Shown piece by piece: positions 54,714 to 63,573 of a stretch of DNA of 64,000 nt. Under the pieces are notes generated by a model. That model had not been told where the DNA came from and did no database searches. It saw nothing but the letters and a program-made list of their open reading frames with translations. Origin of the DNA: Halegenticoccus tardaugens (lineage in GTDB: Archaea; Halobacteriota; Halobacteria; Halobacteriales; Haloferacaceae); the NCBI RefSeq assembly GCF_004116405.1, contig NZ_SDIC01000005.1, forward strand, positions 1 through 64,000, given 5' to 3'. Both the position numbers and the translations under genes were made by a program. Numbering within the stretch: the stretch's first letter is position 1; the number at the start of each line of letters is the position of its first letter.

Positions 54714-55862
54714 GTAACGGCGATTCCGCTCTCCCATTCACTCGGCGAGGGGCGGGGGTTCGGTGGCTCACGAGGACTCACGCAGTTTCGGTCGGCCACG
54801 CTCGTCCGTCTCGAGACGGCCGACGGGACGGTCGGATGGGGGGAAGCACTCGCGCCGCCCCGGTCGGTCGCAACGGTCGTCGACGAAGTTCTTGCCGAGC
54901 GGGTCCGAGGTATGGACCCATACGACGTCGAGACGCTCACAGCCGACCTCTACGTCGACGAGTACCACTTTGGACGCGGTCCGCTCGTCCACAGCGCTGT
55001 GAGCGCCGTCGACATTGCGCTGTGGGACATCCTCGGGAAGGCGACCGGGAGATCGGTGTCCGATCTCCTTGGTACGTCCAGCGCGTCAGCATTCCTTAGC
55101 GACGACGACGACCCTACTGAGGTGGTTCCTTACGCCTCGACGATGTACGTGACCGAGTGGGGCGAAGATCCGGCTGAACCGATGCGAGCCGCGGCGGATG
55201 AGGGGTTCACTGCGGCGAAAATCAAGGTCGGGCGGAACGTCGCGGACGACGTGGAGCGCGTCGCCACCGCACGGGAAATACTCGGCGACGACGCACACCT
55301 CATGGTTGATTTCAACGGGAACTATCGCCCGAAGCAAGCCGCCGAGGCAGCGGCGGCATTGGAGCCGTACGGCATCACCTGGATAGAAGAGCCGGTTCCG
55401 CCGGAGAATCTCTCGGGGTACGCCGAGCTCAAGCGGTACACGACCATCCCGCTCGCAGCGGGGGAGGCGCACTTCAACCGATTCGAATTCAAGCGACTTA
55501 TTGACGGTCGACACGTAGACATCGTCCAGCCGAACGTGACTCACTGCGGCGGCTTCTCCGAAGGACGGTTTATCGCGAAACTGGCGGCGACAGAGAACGT
55601 TACGGTGCTACCGCACGTCTGGAACGGTGGGGTTGGCCTCGCAGCGGCGCTCCACCTCGCCGCGAGCGTTCCGAGCTACCCGCACGCGGGGAGCCTCCCT
55701 GAGCACAAATTGTTCGAAGTCGACCGAAGCGAAAATCCCCTGCGGGAGGAACTCCTATCGGACCCGCTTGAGCCGACTGACGGTACCATCTCCGTTCCGC
55801 GCGGTCCGGGACTCGGCGTCGATGTCGACGAAGCGGCAATCGAGCGATATCGAATCGATTGA
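54714..55862 (+). pseudogene. Enolase-superfamily enzyme, cut off from its start by element B
   Basis: From the insertion joint the frame reads VTAIPLSHSLGEGRGFGG and on to 55862, giving 387 residues with the five codons at 53046-53060. Barrel motifs are intact: AAKIKVGRN (KxK), HLMVDFNGNYR (Asp), ITWIEEPVPP (Glu), LAAGEAHFNRF (Glu) and LPHVWNGGVGLA (His). These are the mandelate-racemase-type ligands and bases. In its present state it has no promoter. An internal ATG at 54912 could give a protein lacking most of the capping domain. Excision of the element would repair it, so it is interrupted rather than decayed. Confidence 0.85.
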
Positions 55863-55980
55863 GGTGGCGTGCGCGCCCTTCGGTGGGGGCAAAGCCGAAC
55901 GGTAACGACGGAAGGACGAGGTCCGATGGACGGCGCACCGCGATCCGGCTTCGGTACACTCAACGATGCGTCGCGGAAGA

Positions 55981-56655
55981 CTACCCGAACCGAAGTCGTC
56001 CGAAATACTCCGGGCTGTGGAACTTCGGTTCGTGCGTTTCGACTGGGTTCCAGGTGACCTCCTGTGATGGCGTCTCGACGCCCGTACGGTGGAAGTTCGC
56101 TCGCCAGACGGACCCCATATCGGGCGTGAATGGAAGACCCGTAAGCGCATGCAGAATCGCGAACGGAATCTTGGCGGCAAGCCACCACGATTCGTCGTCC
56201 GTGGTCGGTCGGCGCGTGGGCCCCGGTTCGGATGTCGTTACCTGCATATCAGCAGCGAGAGATGGTGTCACAAGATCGCGGTCACGTCCGCGGGCCTGCC
56301 ATCCCCGTTCCTGCCACGCGAGTTTGAACGTCCCGCAGCAGTTGGCTTCGAAGTTGAGGTAGTGGGTCGGGTGATAGTTGACAGGGGTAGCAAAAAACTC
56401 GACGCAACTATCTTCAAACGTCGGACCGTTCAATTCGGTAGTGGTCGCAGAGATGGACGTGTCCTCGACGTGAAACAGGAGATACAACGCCTCAGAGTCA
56501 TAGAGTACTCTCGCCGTGGCTTCTCGTTTCGGACCTGATTCGTACCAGTTGAACTCATTGAGCGTGACGACGACAGCGTCTTCCCAGGGAGTACCGCCGA
56601 TATCGCCGGTGAGCGGAACCGGTCGCTCGGTTCGCTTCACGTCGTAGGTCTTCAT
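55981..56655 (-). CDS. CBM9-like carbohydrate-binding domain protein
   Basis: A 224-residue protein that appears to consist of one beta-sandwich domain related to family 9 carbohydrate-binding modules. PLTGDIGGTPWEDAVVVTLN opens the domain, ALYLLFHVEDTSISATTTEL follows, then TFEDSCVEFFATPVN and the closing VWRANFHRTG. No signal peptide is seen, so it may be cytoplasmic, unlike secreted CBM9 proteins. It is convergent with the split enolase-superfamily gene. A role in handling the sugar acids of this cluster is likely but unproven. Confidence 0.7.
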   Translation of the reverse strand: MKTYDVKRTERPVPLTGDIGGTPWEDAVVVTLNEFNWYESGPKREATARVLYDSEALYLLFHVEDTSISATTTELNGPTFEDSCVEFFATPVNYHPTHYLNFEANCCGTFKLAWQERGWQARGRDRDLVTPSLAADMQVTTSEPGPTRRPTTDDESWWLAAKIPFAILHALTGLPFTPDMGSVWRANFHRTGVETPSQEVTWNPVETHEPKFHSPEYFGRLRFG

Positions 56656-57062
56656 GCGTCAGTGCGGTAGTGCGGCCATATAGTAAACGCTTCGTCAGGC
56701 GGACGACGATAAGGGATAACGTTCAGTTTCCTCTTACGTTCTCGATATGGGAACACATGGTCTGGGAGCGGTGCTGACGGCGTCGCAGTCGTTCCCCAAA
56801 CGCGAACGTATGGTAATCAGTTTGGGACTGAAGCGCATCTCCATTCTGTATGTTGGTATGCTCGCGCCACGCTGCCAAGTCAAGGCACCAACCGCGATAA
56901 CCGGTTTACACACAGAGGGAGGTCCCGAACCGAGTTCGTCTAGCCACTGCAGCGAGGCAGACGAAACGGTTCAAACTGTTCCGCCAACGGACCGCTCCAT
57001 GATCTGTTCTTGTTCCCCTTAGAGGAACAGGATTAAGTAAGTGGGACGACGTGGTACGGGGC
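56656..57062. other. Divergent spacer without a gene
   Basis: About 400 nt. A 91-codon frame at 56747-57022 is unconvincing. It holds the promoters of the CBM9-like gene and of the IclR gene (TTAAGTA at 57033-57039, about 27 nt before the ATG at 57063). Confidence 0.4.
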
Positions 57063-57854
57063 ATGAGCACAAACCCCGATAGCGACAAACCATCACAACA
57101 GCCGCGGACGATACGAGGGGTGAATATTTCGTACCGTATCCTGGAAGCCATCAAATCACTCAACGGTGCAGGTGTCTCGGAGATCGCATCGCACGTCGGC
57201 CACTCGAAGAGCACGGTCTACAGCCACCTCACCACTCTGGAGCAAAACGAAATCGTCATCAAAGAGAACGATGAGTACCGGTTCGGCCTTCGGTTGCTGA
57301 GCTTCGCGGAGCAGGTTCGCGACCAGATAACCAACCACGACATCATCACTGCCGAACTGGACTCGGTCGCCGAGGAGATGGTCGAGATGATTCAGTTCGG
57401 TCTCGAAGAACACGGGCGGGTGAAATATCTTTACAAGGCCAGCGGTGAGCGTGCGGTCGTCACCGCGTCGCGGCCCGGATCTCACTCACCAGTCCACTCT
57501 ACGTCGCTCGGGAAGGCGATTCTCGCCCACCTTCCCGAGGAGCGTGTCGACGAAATCATTCGCGAACGGGGACTCCCCGCACGGACGCCGAACACGATAA
57601 CCGACCGGGACGAGCTATTCGAGGAGCTCGAACGGACGCGTGAGCGGGGATATGCCCTCGACGATGAGGAGAATCTCGAAGGAGTACGGTGCGTCGCGGC
57701 GCCGGTTATGGAGGGAGACGATGTGTTCGGTGCCGTGAGTATCACCGGTCCGTCACGTCGGTTCACTCACGAGCGTCTCGAACGCGAATTCGCCGAACTC
57801 GTGCAGGAGACCGCGAACGTCATCGAACTCAACACTAAGTACTCCTCATTGTAG
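57063..57854 (+). CDS. IclR-family transcriptional regulator
   Basis: A 263-residue regulator. The winged helix is VSEIASHVGHSKSTVYSHLT (about residues 40-60), and the effector domain contains VHSTSLGKAILAHLPEERVD, ITDRDELFEELERTRERGYA and VFGAVSITGPSRRF. It starts with an ATG about 27 nt after a TATA-like TTAAGTA. It lies 108 nt upstream of the UxuA-like dehydratase and is the probable regulator of this right-hand sugar-acid group. Confidence 0.85.
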   Translation: MSTNPDSDKPSQQPRTIRGVNISYRILEAIKSLNGAGVSEIASHVGHSKSTVYSHLTTLEQNEIVIKENDEYRFGLRLLSFAEQVRDQITNHDIITAELDSVAEEMVEMIQFGLEEHGRVKYLYKASGERAVVTASRPGSHSPVHSTSLGKAILAHLPEERVDEIIRERGLPARTPNTITDRDELFEELERTRERGYALDDEENLEGVRCVAAPVMEGDDVFGAVSITGPSRRFTHERLEREFAELVQETANVIELNTKYSSL

Positions 57855-57962
57855 ACGAAAAAGGCGGGCACTTCACGCCCCCGGCTAAACAGACTGTGAA
57901 ACCCCACGTGCGAGAGGACGCCAACCCCACAGTATTTAGTCCTCTAGTGAACATGGCTATTC

Positions 57963-59030
57963 ATGACTAGAAGCACTGCGACAGTCGAGACGACCACCGA
58001 CGCGACCGTTCGGGTCGGCGTTCGGACGCGGGCGCTCTCGAAACCGCGACTCCAGTACATCAGACAACTAGGTGCAACTGACATCTTCGTCGACCACGCC
58101 GACACGGACGAAGAGCCGGACGAGTTCAACGATCGAGACAGTACCGCCACACTCTCCATCGGCCGGGACACAATACCCACCGTCGCCGATCTCGACGCCG
58201 CCCGAGAGCGCGTCGAAAACGCAGGACTCTCCCTTACCGGCATTCAGTCGCTCCCGTACTCGCTGTACGGGGATATCATGTTCGGACGCGAGGGGGCGGA
58301 CGACGCGCTCGACCAGATTACGACGCTCGTGCGCAATCTCGGTGAGGCGGACATCCCCATTCTTGGCTATCAGTGGAACCCTCGCGGGGTGGTTCCGATG
58401 CGGACCGCACCGGTCGAACTCCGCGGCGGCGCCGTTGGCACCGCCTTCGACCTCGACGAACTCGACGGTCCGGACGACCTGGCACCCGGTCTCGATCGGG
58501 CGTACACCGAAGACGAGTTCTGGGAACATTACAGGACGTTTTTGGAACGTGTCCTGCCCATCGCCGAGGAAGCGGGCGTCAACCTCGCGCTGCATCCGGT
58601 CGACCCGCCGGTCCTCAAATCGCTCGGAGGGATTCCACGCCTGTTCCGAAACGTCGAGAACTTCGAGCGCGCAATGGACCTGGTGTCGAGCGACAACCAC
58701 GGACTGAAGCTTTGCTTGGGTTGTTTCTCACAGATGGGCGAAGATGTACACGAAGTGCTCCGTCGGTTCGGCGAGCGCGACCAGATAATCTTCATTCACT
58801 TCCGCGATGTTGAAGGGACTGTCCCGCGATTCAACGAGACGTTCGTCGATCAAGGAAATTTCGATACCAGCGAAACCGTCCGGACGCTTTACGAAATCGG
58901 CTTCGACGGCGTCGTCATCCCTGATCACGTCCCGAAGATGGTCGGCGACGACGACTGGCGACACCGCGCTCGGGGGTTCACCGTCGGGTATCTCCGAGGC
59001 GTGATTGACACTGTACGGTCGGAGAACTAA
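57963..59030 (+). CDS. uxuA: Mannonate dehydratase-like protein (UxuA family)
   Basis: A 355-residue TIM-barrel protein of the xylose-isomerase-like superfamily. The metal-site strands read VNLALHPVDPPVLKSLGG (UxuA HPDDPP motif, Asp changed to Val-Asp), GLKLCLGCFSQMGEDVHEVL, DQIIFIHFRDVEGT and FDGVVIPDHVPKM, where UxuA usually has RPDHG. It should convert D-mannonate to 2-keto-3-deoxygluconate. The variant residues leave room for another aldonate. It is downstream of an IclR gene, and the aldolase-family gene at 52007 could split its product. Confidence 0.75.
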   Translation: MTRSTATVETTTDATVRVGVRTRALSKPRLQYIRQLGATDIFVDHADTDEEPDEFNDRDSTATLSIGRDTIPTVADLDAARERVENAGLSLTGIQSLPYSLYGDIMFGREGADDALDQITTLVRNLGEADIPILGYQWNPRGVVPMRTAPVELRGGAVGTAFDLDELDGPDDLAPGLDRAYTEDEFWEHYRTFLERVLPIAEEAGVNLALHPVDPPVLKSLGGIPRLFRNVENFERAMDLVSSDNHGLKLCLGCFSQMGEDVHEVLRRFGERDQIIFIHFRDVEGTVPRFNETFVDQGNFDTSETVRTLYEIGFDGVVIPDHVPKMVGDDDWRHRARGFTVGYLRGVIDTVRSEN

Positions 59031-59303
59031 ATCAGACGATTCTCTGTGATCAGCTCCTAGCATCTGATTGATATAATCTCCCTGAAGGCGGAGGATGTCA
59101 ATCGGCGGCCCTCAAGTCCGTGTCGTTGGAAGTAGGATAATCGGTGAAAATCACAAATCTGACCGGCTCTCTCTGCGACGTTTGACCGATATTACCGGAC
59201 GATCAACCATTCGGTATCCTAATGGCGGAGCAAACCCAATGATTCAGCCCAGTTTGGACTTACAAACGGGAGGCTAGGTAAACATCCGAACAGACGTATT
59301 CCG
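59031..59303. other. Spacer, nothing recognised
   Basis: A 60-codon frame at 59095-59277 has no similarity that I can see. No repeats or RNA genes were noticed. Confidence 0.35.
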
Positions 59304-59620
59304 TCACGCCCCCAAGTCTGTCATGCATTGGTGCCAAGAACCACTATCACTACCGGTGAAGAACCTTGTATCCGGCCATGTCGGACAGAATGTTACCCTA
59401 CCTGTTGTATCCAGTGCAGTTCCTTTTTGACAAACATTGGACGTTGCAGGTTTCTGTCCGAGTAGGCCGCTAACGTCATTTGTTGGGAGTACGAACGAAA
59501 GGTGCCCTCGGCCATTAGAGGAATCATCGTACAAGTATGCAGTCTGATCAGGCCTGAACGCGAAGCCCCCACCACCGAGATTCAGATCTAGATCGAAGTA
59601 GATGATTTAATAACTATTTG
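59304..59620 (-). pseudogene. Open minus-strand fragment of an unknown protein
   Basis: An open frame of about 105 codons without a convincing start reads IIYFDLDLNLGGGGFAFRPD then QTAYLYDDSSNGRGHLSFVL, and ends SGSWHQCMTDLGA. The composition looks like real coding sequence, perhaps the C-terminal end of a beta-rich protein. I do not recognise the family, and upstream sequence in the same frame is closed by TAA. It could be a gene remnant or chance. Confidence 0.25.
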
Positions 59621-59692
59621 ATTGTATATTATAGTGGGATTTGACTGTTAGGAACGAAACGTATTTAGCCTTATACCAATAGTGAAGAAGAT

Positions 59693-60343
59693 ATGGCACA
59701 ATCAACCGTACTTCTAATAGGTGAGAACACGTTTCCTTTCCACACGTTTGACGAGATGGCTCCGTATATCGAAGCTGCACTTGGCGATGGCATCTTACTC
59801 GATACAACAACCAATCGAGACGTGCTCTCTGAGCTTTCCGAGTATGACCTCCTCATAGACTATCTCACTGACAGTACGCTTAAGCCAGCTCAACAGGAGA
59901 GCCTTCTTGAGTTCGTCAAACACGGTGGCGGCTATCTCGGTATACATTGCGCGGCGGATATCACAAGTACGTCCGACGGGGATGGTGGTATTAAAAAACG
60001 AGATGAGCCGATTCCTGAATTCCGCGATCTACTTGGCGGTCATTTTCTTGATCACCCTGAGCAGTCACCGTTCCGTGTACTGATTGTCGACGATCATCCG
60101 ATTACCGACGGTGTTGACGATATTGAGGTATTCGACGAGCCCTACTGTGTTGATTACGACGAATCGTCTATCCATATCCTGGCTCGCATGGATCACCCAG
60201 ATTTGGACGCGTATCCTGTTGTTTGGATACGTTCGTATGGTGAGGGAAGCGTCTGTTACGCTTCACTTGGCCATACTCAGGAAGCATTTGAACATGAGCA
60301 CTATCGTCGACTGCTTCAAAACGCGGTTCAATGGTTGACTTGA
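59693..60343 (+). CDS. ThuA-domain protein (class I glutamine-amidotransferase-like fold)
   Basis: A 216-residue protein with a ThuA domain. STVLLIGENTFPFHTFDEMA opens it, EYDLLIDYLTD follows, and FVKHGGGYLGIHCAADI is the family's GIHCA segment, where the Cys occupies the nucleophile-elbow position. HPITDGVDDIEVFDEPY and the closing GEGSVCYASLGHTQEAFEH are also typical. ThuA proteins accompany trehalose, rhamnose and other sugar-oxidation genes, often beside Gfo/Idh/MocA dehydrogenases. A TATA-like TATTTAGCC lies about 27 nt upstream. It is convergent with RhaM. Confidence 0.8.
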   Translation: MAQSTVLLIGENTFPFHTFDEMAPYIEAALGDGILLDTTTNRDVLSELSEYDLLIDYLTDSTLKPAQQESLLEFVKHGGGYLGIHCAADITSTSDGDGGIKKRDEPIPEFRDLLGGHFLDHPEQSPFRVLIVDDHPITDGVDDIEVFDEPYCVDYDESSIHILARMDHPDLDAYPVVWIRSYGEGSVCYASLGHTQEAFEHEHYRRLLQNAVQWLT

Positions 60344-60401
60344 GCCTTGTTCACCTTTGCTCCCCCGGCGTATCTGATTCACATACTCGACTTAGGTGAT
60401 T

Positions 60402-60704
60402 CTAGATCATTCTATAGACTTCATCTAGCCAAATTACGTCCTCATCGGTGAGAATAGGCTCCATAACTTCGTCCCACTGTGCCTGCGCATCACTGTTTTC
60501 CATTATATCTTGTATCACATTCGGCTTGTCTACTTCCATAAATCCGAAAACGTGACCTTCTTTCTCAAACACGCTGTACGTTTGTAGTCCGGCATCAGAG
60601 TCAAGGTATGCTCGTTCCAGTTCATCTGAGACGTGTTGATGTGCTTCACGATAGGCATCTTGTTGTTCATCTTTAATTGTTAAATGAAAGGCGATGCGGG
60701 CCAT
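60402..60704 (-). CDS. L-rhamnose mutarotase-like protein (RhaM family)
   Basis: A 100-residue ferredoxin-like protein of the RhaM/YiiL family, which interconverts alpha and beta L-rhamnose. It opens MARIAFHLTIKDEQQDAYRE, with the catalytic-type His in the first strand pattern, followed by YSVFEKEGHVFGFMEVD and a C-terminal WDEVMEPIL segment. A TATA box (minus-strand TTATATCC, 60724-60733) is about 25 nt before the ATG. In this region it may act on rhamnose or on another deoxy sugar released by the GH4 or later enzymes. Confidence 0.8.
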   Translation of the reverse strand: MARIAFHLTIKDEQQDAYREAHQHVSDELERAYLDSDAGLQTYSVFEKEGHVFGFMEVDKPNVIQDIMENSDAQAQWDEVMEPILTDEDVIWLDEVYRMI

Positions 60705-60723
60705 GAGACTTGCATCTCACGGC

Positions 60724-60733
60724 GGATATAATG
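60724..60733 (-). promoter_or_regulatory. TATA box of the RhaM-like gene
   Basis: CATTATATCC on the minus strand is centred about 25 nt before the ATG at 60704. Confidence 0.6.
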
Positions 60734-60859
60734 CAGTTCGGATAGCAGAAAATTAGTTTGCGGCCCTCATTTTTGAAAAGAAATACTCCTCTCCCGCGCT
60801 TCTCGATCATCAAGCTTGCGTGTTCACCAATCTCTTCGGCAAGTTTTCTGACACCTGAT

Positions 60860-61777
60860 TCACACTCTTCTTGTGATCAATCGCGTTATTTCTCGCTTGG
60901 CATCTTGTATGTGTTCAATGACGCGTGTTCCGTCCACCAGAACAGGATATGTGACGTCAAGATCTTTATAGAGGTACGCGTGAAACATCTCGCTACTCAG
61001 TCGACGATAGCCGACTGGATAGCCGTCGTGAATTGACTGCTGTCGGTTATTCAAGCAGTCGATACACTCTCTTTCGAGTGCGTCAAGGCGTTGCCATGCT
61101 GAAATAAGTTCGTTGTATGGACGTGCCTCAAATTGCTGTGATCGAATCGTCTTGCATTGCCGAATGTGCTGACGGAGTGACTGTCGGGCAGTCTTCAACG
61201 TGTCGGCTTCGGCGTCTATCGCTTGTAATAAGGCCTCACGTTCCTCACGTGAGTTAATCCCTTTCTGTATAAGTGCCTGTTTCAATTGTGGTGTAAAACC
61301 GTCGCTTTCAGTTACGGCAACGGCGATTTCATCCGAAAACTCGTTGCGAAGATTCGTCGATAAGGATTCGTCGTACTCATCAGAGTAATGCTGGGTTGCC
61401 ATAATCGTCTCTCGATATGCCTGTTGAACACGGTTGATGCCGTCTCCATCTTGCGGTTGTTCAGCGCGGAGGTGAACACCGTCAGGCGATGTAGACGGCG
61501 TCGTCGGTGACAGCGACTTCACTCGCTCAATAAATGTATCAAACGCTCGCAGTTCATCGCTTGTCTTTCTTCGTTCGTTAGCGACAAGTGTTTGCGCTGC
61601 CGGAATCGAACTGAGCGTCCCAATTACAAGGAGACAGAGTACTCCCATCCAAACTGTGAGCCCAAGGACTTCAACCAGCTCTACTCCGCTACATCCGGAA
61701 ACGATTGAACAACCGTTCGCACCGACCTTTGGGACAGAAACCGGGAGTTTACCTACTATATATATATTGCCGAGCAT
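60860..61777 (-). CDS. DUF7260-like haloarchaeal membrane-anchored protein
   Basis: About 305 residues if started at the ATG at 61777, or 263 from an internal ATG at 61651. One hydrophobic helix (VELVEVLGLTVWMGVLCLLV, continuing to SSIPAAQTLV) is followed by a long alpha-helical, coiled-coil-like cytoplasmic part with RRKTSDELRAFDTFIERVKS and QSLRQHIRQCKTIRSQQFEA. This layout matches haloarchaeal DUF7260 proteins of unknown function. A TATA-rich ATATATATATAG lies after the first ATG on the minus strand, which favours the internal start. It is not obviously part of the sugar cluster. Element C ends 48 nt upstream of the longer start. Confidence 0.6.
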   Translation of the reverse strand: MLGNIYIVGKLPVSVPKVGANGCSIVSGCSGVELVEVLGLTVWMGVLCLLVIGTLSSIPAAQTLVANERRKTSDELRAFDTFIERVKSLSPTTPSTSPDGVHLRAEQPQDGDGINRVQQAYRETIMATQHYSDEYDESLSTNLRNEFSDEIAVAVTESDGFTPQLKQALIQKGINSREEREALLQAIDAEADTLKTARQSLRQHIRQCKTIRSQQFEARPYNELISAWQRLDALERECIDCLNNRQQSIHDGYPVGYRRLSSEMFHAYLYKDLDVTYPVLVDGTRVIEHIQDAKREITRLITRRV

Positions 61778-61829
61778 ACTATTGCTATTCACTCCGTGCT
61801 GTGAGATAACGATTGTGTCTGTCAGTGAA

Positions 61830-63119
61830 CTACTCCGCCCTGCTCGGCCTTGCGGCCTCGCTGAGAACGGGGCTACCTGTTTCGATGACGCGCTTTGCAG
61901 GAACCGAGTTGGTTTCCAGAGGGAGCGCAGTCTCCACAGGCGTTCGAAAATCGCTACACGATTTTCGCAGCCCATCAGAATCGCACCGCGATTCTGAGGA
62001 CGTTGATTCGGAGTGAACCACTCCTACTTGATCAAGTCCGCGAGCAAGGATGTTGTACGCTGCGTTGAGATCCCGGCCCGCCTCGAATCCGCACGAGGGA
62101 CACGAGTGTTCGCGCATCCACAGTGGCTTGTCGGTTGAAACACCACAGGACGCACACTCCTTAGTCGTTCCGCGTGGATCGACGGCGTCGAAGTGCGTCC
62201 CTTCGCTGTCGCACTTGTATTCAAGCATCGAAAGGAACGTCCCCCATGCCGCCCTGGCGCGGTTTCGGCTGTTCGACGGGAGTTCCATTAGGCCCTTGGC
62301 ATCAAGGTCTTCGACCGCCACAAAGTCGTACTCCCGAGCGTAGTAGTTCGAGGGTTTGTGCAGGAAATCGCGGCGCTTTCGCTTCAGGGTGGCATGACGT
62401 TGGGCGACGATCCGCTGTTGGGTGCGGTAGTTCGCCGACCCGTGTTATTTCCGCGAGAGCTTCCGTTGCTCGCGTTCCAACCGCTCGCGTTCGTCGGAAA
62501 GGTCGGGACCGTCGACGGCGATGCCGTCGCTGTCATGGGCGTTCTTCAAGATACCCACGTCGATTCCAATACACTTCTCGGGGTTCTTGGGTTTCGGCGG
62601 TGCGTCGTTCTCGGTTTCGAGTCCGAGAACGGCGAACCACTCGCCGGTCGGTTCTTTCTTCACCGTCACCTGTTTGATCGCGGCGTCGGCGGGTAGTTCG
62701 CGGTGGAGCCGAACAGGTATTTTTCCGATCTTTGAAAGGCGTAGGACGGTCCGGCCATTCGTGCTCTTGAGTCCAAAGCCGGACTGTCGGTACGTGAACG
62801 ATCGGTACTCGTTCGGCGCTTTCCACTTGAGCAAGCCGACCTTCCGACCGCTATCCATTACGTCTTTGAGCCGTAAGAGGTTGCAATACAACCGCTCGAC
62901 GACGTTCTGAAGGGTCCGAGAGTACAAGTCGAAAAGGTCAGACCACCACTCTTTGATCGATGGAAGTTGGTTGATCTCGCCGTACTTCGTCGTCCTGTCA
63001 ACACGGTTGAGTCGGTGGAGGAAGTGGTTAATCACTTGCCGGTACAGGTCGCGGTGTCGATCCAACGTCTCACGGAGGGCGTTGGACGGATGGAGCCTAT
63101 ATCGGTAGTTGTAGCGCAG
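61830..63119 (-). pseudogene. tnpB: TnpB RNA-guided nuclease, start lost and internal stop
   Basis: The expected start codon is CTG (63117-63119) where element A has ATG: LRYNYRYRLHPSNALRETLD. The frame is open to an internal TAA (62445-62447) in LSRK-stop-HGSANY, equivalent to the Glu of RKEHGSAN in the other copies, and then open to 61830 in the same frame. RuvC motifs GIDVGI, VAVEDLDAKG and GRDLNAAYN and the zinc ribbon CASCG...CPSCG are all kept. Two point changes alone inactivate it, so the loss is recent or the stop is tolerated. Confidence 0.85.
61944..61996. repeat. Paired hairpins in the 3' part of the element C tnpB
   Basis: CGAAAATCG...CGATTTTCG (61944-61966, five-base loop CTACA) and AGAATCGC, loop ACC, GCGATTCT (61978-61996). 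They sit at the positions of the hairpins in element B. Confidence 0.7.
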
Positions 63120-63122
63120 AGC

Positions 63123-63278
63123 CTATTCGTCGGCTGGATCGGGGTCGGAAATGCGGACGACTTTGACCTCGGCACCGATCCATCGCTTCGGGACGGTGAT
63201 GTGAGCACCACCGCTCCCGAATGGTTTCACGGTTCGGTCGAGGACTTCTTCGGCATTGTCGGTTTCGTACCGATCCAT
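63123..63278 (-). CDS. Small transposon-encoded protein of element C (DUF2080-like)
   Basis: A 51-residue intact protein (MDRYETDNAEEVLDRTVKPF then GGAHITVPKRWIGAEVKVVR), ending 3 nt before the dead tnpB start. It is the longest of the three homologues, with four extra residues in the N-terminal third. Its frame is preserved even though its tnpB partner has two null changes. Confidence 0.7.
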   Translation of the reverse strand: MDRYETDNAEEVLDRTVKPFGSGGAHITVPKRWIGAEVKVVRISDPDPADE

Positions 63279-63401
63279 TACTGATCTATATGTTTTCCAT
63301 ATAGTTAAGCCTATCGATAGCGTGGGCCTGCGGACCTGCTACCGAGCATGCATGAAAACTGTGCGGGCGTCGCCAGAACGCTTCCGCATTCTTGCTGCCA
63401 A

Positions 63402-63450
63402 CCAGAAGCCGTAGGCTTCTGGTGACGTTGACGAGACGCGCAGCGTCTCG
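63402..63450. repeat. Paired hairpins in the 5' region of element C
   Basis: CCAGAAGCC, loop GTA, GGCTTCTGG (63402-63422) and CGAGACGC, loop GCA, GCGTCTCG (63432-63450, with the loop flanked by C/G). They lie where elements A and B carry their own pairs. Confidence 0.65.
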
Positions 63451-63573
63451 TTCGCACCCTAAAAGTCTTCGATTTCTGGGGACGCTGTATCCCCTCCCTA
63501 CTCGCTCCCTCCGGACGCCCGTTGAGGAAGGGGTCTTAGCGCCTCAATTTAGATAAAATTTCGATAGCTCGAA

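Larger units (their letters stand above)
61825..63552 (-). mobile_element. IS1341-type TnpB element C, tnpB dead
   Basis: Element of 1728 bp in minus orientation. The left end CTAAATTGAGGCGCTAAG follows TTAT on the minus strand (TTAC in elements A and B), and the right end finishes GTAGTTCAC. It contains the small accessory gene, a tnpB with lost start and an internal stop, and hairpin pairs. It separates the DUF7260 gene from the Gfo/Idh/MocA gene without an obvious interrupted reading frame. Confidence 0.8.
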
